Of a stretch of 64,000 nucleotides of DNA, positions 59,258-64,000 are shown piece after piece. The notes under the pieces were generated by a model. The model was not told the origin of the DNA, did no database searches, and saw only the letters and a program-made list of their open reading frames with translations. Origin of the DNA: Polyporus tsugae (lineage: Eukaryota; Basidiomycota; Agaricomycetes; Polyporales; Polyporaceae); the NCBI GenBank assembly GCA_024305745.1, contig JAHRBS010000014.1, forward strand, positions 1,061,501-1,125,500, in the 5' to 3' direction. The position numbers and the translations under genes were made by a program. Positions within the stretch are counted from its first letter, which is position 1, and the number at the start of each line of letters is the position of its first letter.

Positions 59258-59892
59258 GTTGAGGTGAGCTTGCGGAGAACGAGCGAGAGACGACTAGCGA
59301 CTGGAATGCAAAAGCACAAAGAGCTGGCCTGCCGGAGGCTGGAGAAGAGGATGGAGAAGGTGGGGGAAAGAGGATGAACGCGCAGAGGAGGCGAGAGTGG
59401 CGAGGACAAGGAGAATGAAGGGCAGGCGGCGCCCGGTGCCACTGTCATAGCAATGGCCGACCCGGGACAGTCCCCCAACCCCGCCCAATCTCACATCACT
59501 CCGAGACCCCCGCCGCGTTGCGAATCGCTCACCTCCGACTGGCCTCGGTGCCTGGCGTCGGGCGCCGTTCCACACAGCTGTGCTCAAGTGCTCGCGCCTC
59601 CATTACTTACGCACTCCTGTCCTCCAGAAGCAAACAATGTAAGTACTCCGTAAAAATACACGGTCCGCAGCATCGCCCGCTGTCCATCCTACAACACCTG
59701 CGAGCACGGTGAGCGGAGACCCCTGCGCTCAAACCCAAACCCAAACCCAAACTGGTGATGCAAATGTCCGGCATCCATCCAGTATCCATCCTCGCCATCA
59801 CCCCAGTCCAGCCGGGATCGAGCGCCGACAGGGATGTGGCCCGGCGTGCGGCCATCCACTGCAACTGGAGCACATCTCGTCGCCCATGACAT
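59258..59892. other. Intergenic region between two minus-strand genes
   Basis: This 635-bp gap holds the promoter of the small secretory gene and the 3' flank of TAF8. It is C-rich on the plus strand around 59460-59560 and carries a short hexamer repeat. No gene seen. Confidence 0.45.
59731..59752. repeat. Short hexamer repeat (AAACCC)
   Basis: Three perfect AAACCC units and a partial fourth. It lies just downstream of the TAF8 stop codon. Too short for a telomere tract; a simple microsatellite. Confidence 0.85.
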
Positions 59893-61750
59893 TCAAGCAT
59901 TCGTGCTTTCGCTCCTCGTCCTCCCCATCGATACCCCTCCCATCCCTCCTGCAACGCTCCCCATTCGTCTCCGGATGACCAGCGGCTCGTCAAACCGCTT
60001 CTGCTCGTAATTCCACGTCGCGTACAGCCGTGCGTCAGGCAACGGCCGAGCTGCCTCTTGCTCCTTTTCTTTCTCCTTTCCGTTCGTTAGCCCGTTCGTC
60101 TCCTTGCCTTTCCCAGGCGCTGCCGTCGCAGGTGGCGCGGGTGAGAAGCTCGCATTCCATGACGCGTAGACTCCAGGACCATACGTGAGCTTCTGCGTGC
60201 CGCGCGAGAGGACGGGAGGGTGTCCGATGCGCACTGTGCGCGCGTAGACAGGGCCCTTCGCGATGAACACAAGGTTAGCAAGGACCTTACGCCGTGCCGT
60301 ACACACTTTAGTACACATACCGAAAGCACATGCCGTGCCAGCTTCGGGATCCTCGACCCTTGCCTGCTGATGCTCGGCACGATCCTCTCAGAAGGCGCGA
60401 TAGTCCTCGCAGGGGCTCCTGGTAACGGCCGCTTCTCCTCCTCCTTTCCTCCCTTGTCCTTCCCGTCGCCCTCCGGCGTACCCAATCCACTCCCCGTCCC
60501 TGACCCCTTCGCAATCGGCATCGCATAACTTGGTGGCATGGGCGCGACGCGCGGTGGGTTCGCCGCTGTGCTGCCGAACAGTGTTGTCGGCGCGTCCCAC
60601 CTGTTGTGTTTCTCGCTCTGCTCCACAAGCGCAAGAGCGACGCGATATTTTGCTGGATTGACTGTGCCGACTTTGGCAGACGGGGGATGTGTGAGAAGAT
60701 GATGGTAGGCCCCCAGGAGCGCCGGCTGGATTTGGGGAAGGTTGAGCGGAGAGTGCGACTTTGTCGACAGTCCATGTTCGCCGGACGGTGGGTGGGCAGG
60801 GATATGCCATGCTGGGATGGACGCGAGAGACGACTGCTCATATGGTATTACCGTAAGATAGTCCGCGGATGACGAAGCCGTCGAGACCTGGGCCTGGAGC
60901 GGGGGGGTTGCAGGCCGTTCGGCCTTGATAGAACCGTTGTCGTTGGCCAGGCCAGCGGGGTCATTGGGTGCGACAGGATGTGGACTGCCAACACGCTGTG
61001 GCTGGCCATCCGCGGGGAAGGGTGGCAAGAAGTCTGGCACGTGGTCTGGGGGATCCCAACTGGCCGTGCGTTGGCGTTTTCGTGGGGGGGAGGCCGACCT
61101 CGATACGGGAGAGGGGGGTAAAGGGGGAGTAGGCAGGCGGCGTGGCGATGGCGATGGCTCTTTGAGCGGTACAGTCGGCTGATTGTCCATGGCGATATCT
61201 ACCCGTTCAGTAGACACAACGTCAACCATTGGGACATCTGCGTTTGCGATGTCGACGGATGGGGATTGGACCTCGAGTTCGTCTTCACTCTCCTCGTCAT
61301 CCGAAGGCAGCGACTCTGGGACGGGTCCCCACTGGAGGGGAATGAGGTCATCGGCGTCGTGGGTGAGGCCAACAGCGAGTTGAGCTGCTCGGGGAGAATA
61401 AGGGGACGTGTATGGGTGAGGAAAGGACGGGACGCACCCCTGAAGTCATGGAGAGTGTTGGGGTGGGTGGCATAACGGGCCATATCCCTATACTCGGTCG
61501 CGCAATAGTCCTTCAGTTCGTCGACGCTTGTTCCTAGCTCGTCGATGGCCTGTACGGCATCTCTGATAGATATGGTATGGCGTCCGGCATGCTGGGCATA
61601 GTTTGCGACGGTCTGAGCGAGGTTGGCGAGGTAGCGGGACGCGATGTCGGCGAGGAGGATGTTTGCGTGGTTGGAGGACTTTGAGAAGCCATGTGCGTGT
61701 AGAGTCTTGATGGAAACAGTCTCAAATATCTTCTTCGCGCTCGTGTCCAT
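59893..61750 (-). CDS. TAF8: Transcription initiation factor TFIID subunit 8
   Basis: Role (known): TAF8 pairs through its histone fold with TAF10 in TFIID. The start is the ATG at 61750, MDTSAKKIFETVSIKTLHAH. The bromodomain-associated histone fold spans about residues 1-85: ILLADIASRYLANLAQTVAN, YAQHAGRHTISIRDAVQAID and ELGTSVDELKDYCATEY. After a 53-nt intron come AQLAVGLTHDADDLIPLQWG and an acidic stretch. A proline-rich part with PPRKRQR leads to the diagnostic motif WDPPDHVPDFLPPFPADG, the TAF8 C-domain. The rest is Pro/Ser-rich with YRVALALVEQSEKHNRWD. After a last intron (about 60255-60318) the protein continues GPVYARTVRIGHPPVL and TWNYEQKRFDEPLVIRRR. Spt7 or TAF3, which also have such folds, lack the PDFLPPFP motif. 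About 590 residues. Confidence 0.85.
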
Positions 61751-62303
61751 CTAAAGCCGAGGAGAGGAAGCAGCAGCGAGGCGAGAATGCAGTCGAGACT
61801 CGAGACTGAGACTCGAGTACACTAGTACTGACAACTCGCCGCGGCGGAGGAGTGCACCGCGGTTCAATCTCCGCTTCAATATCTGGCTGTGAAGTTGGTC
61901 GGAGAATGCGGAGTGCGAGATGGTCACGTCTATCGCGATCGCGGGCAGGCTTAGCTGCGGCTTGGAGCGTCCTGTGTAGCGGCTTGAAAGCTTGAAGCTT
62001 GCAATAGGGAGACGCATATACCGGTGACTGCCACGCGCAACTGGAGTGCCTACGCGATGGCGAATGCATCCTGCAGGATCGGATATGTGCCTGGGAAAGT
62101 TGGGAGATGCGAGGGAGGAGTGGCCGCAAAAATTGAGGCGTGCGATGGTGGTGAGGATGCGATCGCCTCTGTTTCCGCCGTCGCATGGAGCCAAGCTGGC
62201 AACACCGGAATATTATTGTAATCCCTCCTGACACTGCGCTCATCCTCTGCTTCACAGTCCTCCTCTTAACGTCTATATCTTAGCATACACGCTGGCTATC
62301 CCC
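61751..62303. promoter_or_regulatory. Divergent upstream region of TAF8 and PCT1
   Basis: This 553-bp gap lies between divergent starts. It carries the repeated string GAGACTCGAGACTGAGACTCGAG at 61790-61820. The 5' side of PCT1 (62220-62290) is CT-rich. No coding signal. Confidence 0.4.
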
Positions 62304-63966
62304 ATGGATCCTTCACCTGTCACCACCTCAACCTCTCCCCCCATCCCTCCTCCCCCCGCAACCGTTGTCGGTCTCCCTATCGCCTCCACCGCCCCCGGCC
62401 CTCGCAAAGTCCTGCACTCCAAGCGGTCGTTCGGCACAAAACATTCTCTTGCTCACAATCGCCCCGTCCTTGATTCTCCCGCCTACGATGCTTCTGAAGA
62501 GGACAACGATCCCCTCACCGATGATGCCGCTTCCGCCGTCTCCGTCCATGTCTCCCCTCCGTCCCACGCCCGCCCCTCCGCCTCCTCCTCCTCTCGCGCA
62601 GGTCTCAATCCCAAGTCCATCGGCGCGCGTCCCCGCCATGCCCTCGCAGCCGCGGTCGTCTCATCCGACGATGGTGGAATCGATTCTCCGACCTATGACG
62701 GCGATGTCGAGAGCATCATCACCACCCGCGGCGGGCCTCTTGGTCGCGAGACACCCCGGTACCCATCCAGCATCGCCTCCACCTTGACCTCCCCCCTCCT
62801 TTCTTCTTCTGTCCTCCACGAGAGCGATGATCCGCTCCAGACGACAGGTGCCGAAAATCAACATGGTTTAGAAAACAACCCTCCCATTGCGGCCCCCTCC
62901 ATCCAGGCTCGGTCTCCAAGTCCTTCAGCAGTTCCCGCGCTCGCCCACAGCGAGCCAGTTCCTGCCCCCATCTCAGTCCAAGCTTTCAACCCTGCCAACC
63001 TCACCCCGAGCGACATCCAGGAGTTCGCCCGCGCATGCATCGCTGGCACGGATCCTCTAGGCTCCCAACGGAAATACAGCATCAATCCTCCTCCCACCGA
63101 TCGTCCCGTGCGCATATACGCCGATGGGGTCTACGATCTATTCCACTTCGGACACGCCCTCCAGCTCAGGCAAGCGAAGCTCGCGTTCCCCGCCAGAGAG
63201 GGGGATGCCAACGATAGAGTCTCAGGGGCGCACTTGCTGGTTGGGGTCAACTCGGACGAGCAGTGTATCGAGCACAAGAACAACACTATTATGCGACACG
63301 CGGAGAGGTGCGCCAGTCAATCCTTCGTTCCTCGCCACGAATTGTCGGATAACATGGCCAGATGTACAGGTGCGAGGCGGTGAGACATTGTCGATGGGTG
63401 GATGAGGTCATTCCGGAAGCGCCATGGGTCATCGACCAAGCGTTTCTCGAAAAGGTGCGTCTATTTAGGCAGATGCTGAAATGATGCTTCTGCGATAGGC
63501 ATCGGCGACGAACCCGGAGAATTTCTCTTGCTTCTATCTGCGCGTATATTAACCACATTGTTAACAACTCCCTTTTCTAGGTGCGCTCGACCTACTTGTG
63601 TGGTTTTTGAATGCACTAACTTCGTCACAGTATCAAATCGACTACGTTGCGCATGACGAAGATCCGTACGTGTCGAACGGCCATGATGACGTTTATGCGT
63701 TCGTGAAGAACCAAGGTGCGTACCACTAACCTGTCGAGTCTTTGGTCTCCTGTATTCACAATCGCATAGGTAAATTTCTTCCGACCCGCCGTACGCCCGG
63801 TGTCTCGACCTCAGACCTGCTGGAGCGGATTGTGAGCGGATACCGGCATCGGATCTTTGATAAAAAGCTCGCGCGAATGGGCCACGCGGAGCTTATGGCA
63901 GAGGGGAGCGACTACGACGACAGTGCACCCCCCTCTGGCCGGGCTTCGCCATCAAGGCGGCAATGA
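62304..63966 (+). CDS. PCT1: Choline-phosphate cytidylyltransferase
   Basis: Reaction (known): CTP plus phosphocholine gives CDP-choline and pyrophosphate, the rate-setting step of the Kennedy pathway for phosphatidylcholine (EC 2.7.7.15). The start is the ATG at 62304, [20 protein letters not shown]. The first 260 residues are disordered. The catalytic domain begins [20 protein letters not shown], with the HFGH nucleotide-binding motif, then [20 protein letters not shown]. Exon 1 ends near 63304 and joins after a short intron to [20 protein letters not shown]. The next exons give [20 protein letters not shown] and [20 protein letters not shown], the RTxGVSTSD signature. The stop TGA is at 63964-63966. 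The end is short, [14 protein letters not shown]. The membrane-binding helix of animal enzymes is not evident. The N-terminal extension is long but common in fungi. Confidence 0.94.
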
Positions 63967-64000
63967 TGACTTTGTTTGGCATCTCCGGGACCGGTTATAA

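Noticed and set aside
59731..59752. AAACCC units as a telomere relic
   Set aside because: Only three and a half units; the usual fungal unit is TTAGGG, and the site is between housekeeping genes.

Overview
This window looks like nuclear chromosomal DNA of a filamentous basidiomycete, probably an Agaricomycete. Genes are dense and lie on both strands. They are cut by many short introns, mostly 50-65 nt with GT...AG ends. Intergenic gaps are mostly 0.2-1.8 kb, and the recognisable proteins are eukaryotic housekeeping proteins in fungal versions. No rRNA, tRNA, transposon, CRISPR array or bacterial-type operon was seen. The species cannot be named from this sequence. All gene models below were spliced by eye from splice sites, phase and family motifs.

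Layout. 0-9 kb: the 5' part of a LAA1/HEATR5-type HEAT-repeat gene (minus, cut by the window edge), a proline-rich nuclear protein of unknown function, and a Cid1-type terminal nucleotidyltransferase with a very long disordered tail. 10-20 kb: TFIIE-beta and PAN3 head to head, a large unrecognised coiled-coil protein, a small multi-exon coiled-coil gene, and a doubtful short minus-strand gene. 20-29 kb: tuberin (TSC2) and a GEN1/Yen1 Holliday-junction resolvase, converging. 29-39 kb: COX19, a kinase-like gene that may be degenerate, a membrane-anchored amidohydrolase, importin-beta (KAP95) and LSM7. 40-50 kb: a rhodanese plus dual-specificity phosphatase, DEF1, and an RRM/RanBP2-zinc-finger protein. 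51-64 kb: DAHP synthase, PIH1, a two-LIM-domain protein, eIF5A, a small cysteine-rich secretory membrane protein, TAF8 and choline-phosphate cytidylyltransferase (PCT1).

The genes do not form one pathway. Several act on RNA: Cid1-like, PAN3, LSM7, the RRM/zinc-finger protein and eIF5A. Several act at Pol II: TFIIE-beta, TAF8 and DEF1. This could be chance. Divergent pairs sharing a short upstream region are common (TFIIE-beta/PAN3, kinase-like/amidohydrolase, DAHP synthase/PIH1, LIM/eIF5A, TAF8/PCT1).

I found no convincing new biological system. The most unusual signals are at the level of gene structure. The LIM gene has a ladder of very small exons (21, 12 and 8 nt) and a GC-AG intron. The resolvase gene has a second probable GC-AG intron. 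TFIIE-beta has an in-frame TGA that disappears only if a 30-nt intron is removed. Three conserved-looking proteins of unknown function are also worth attention.
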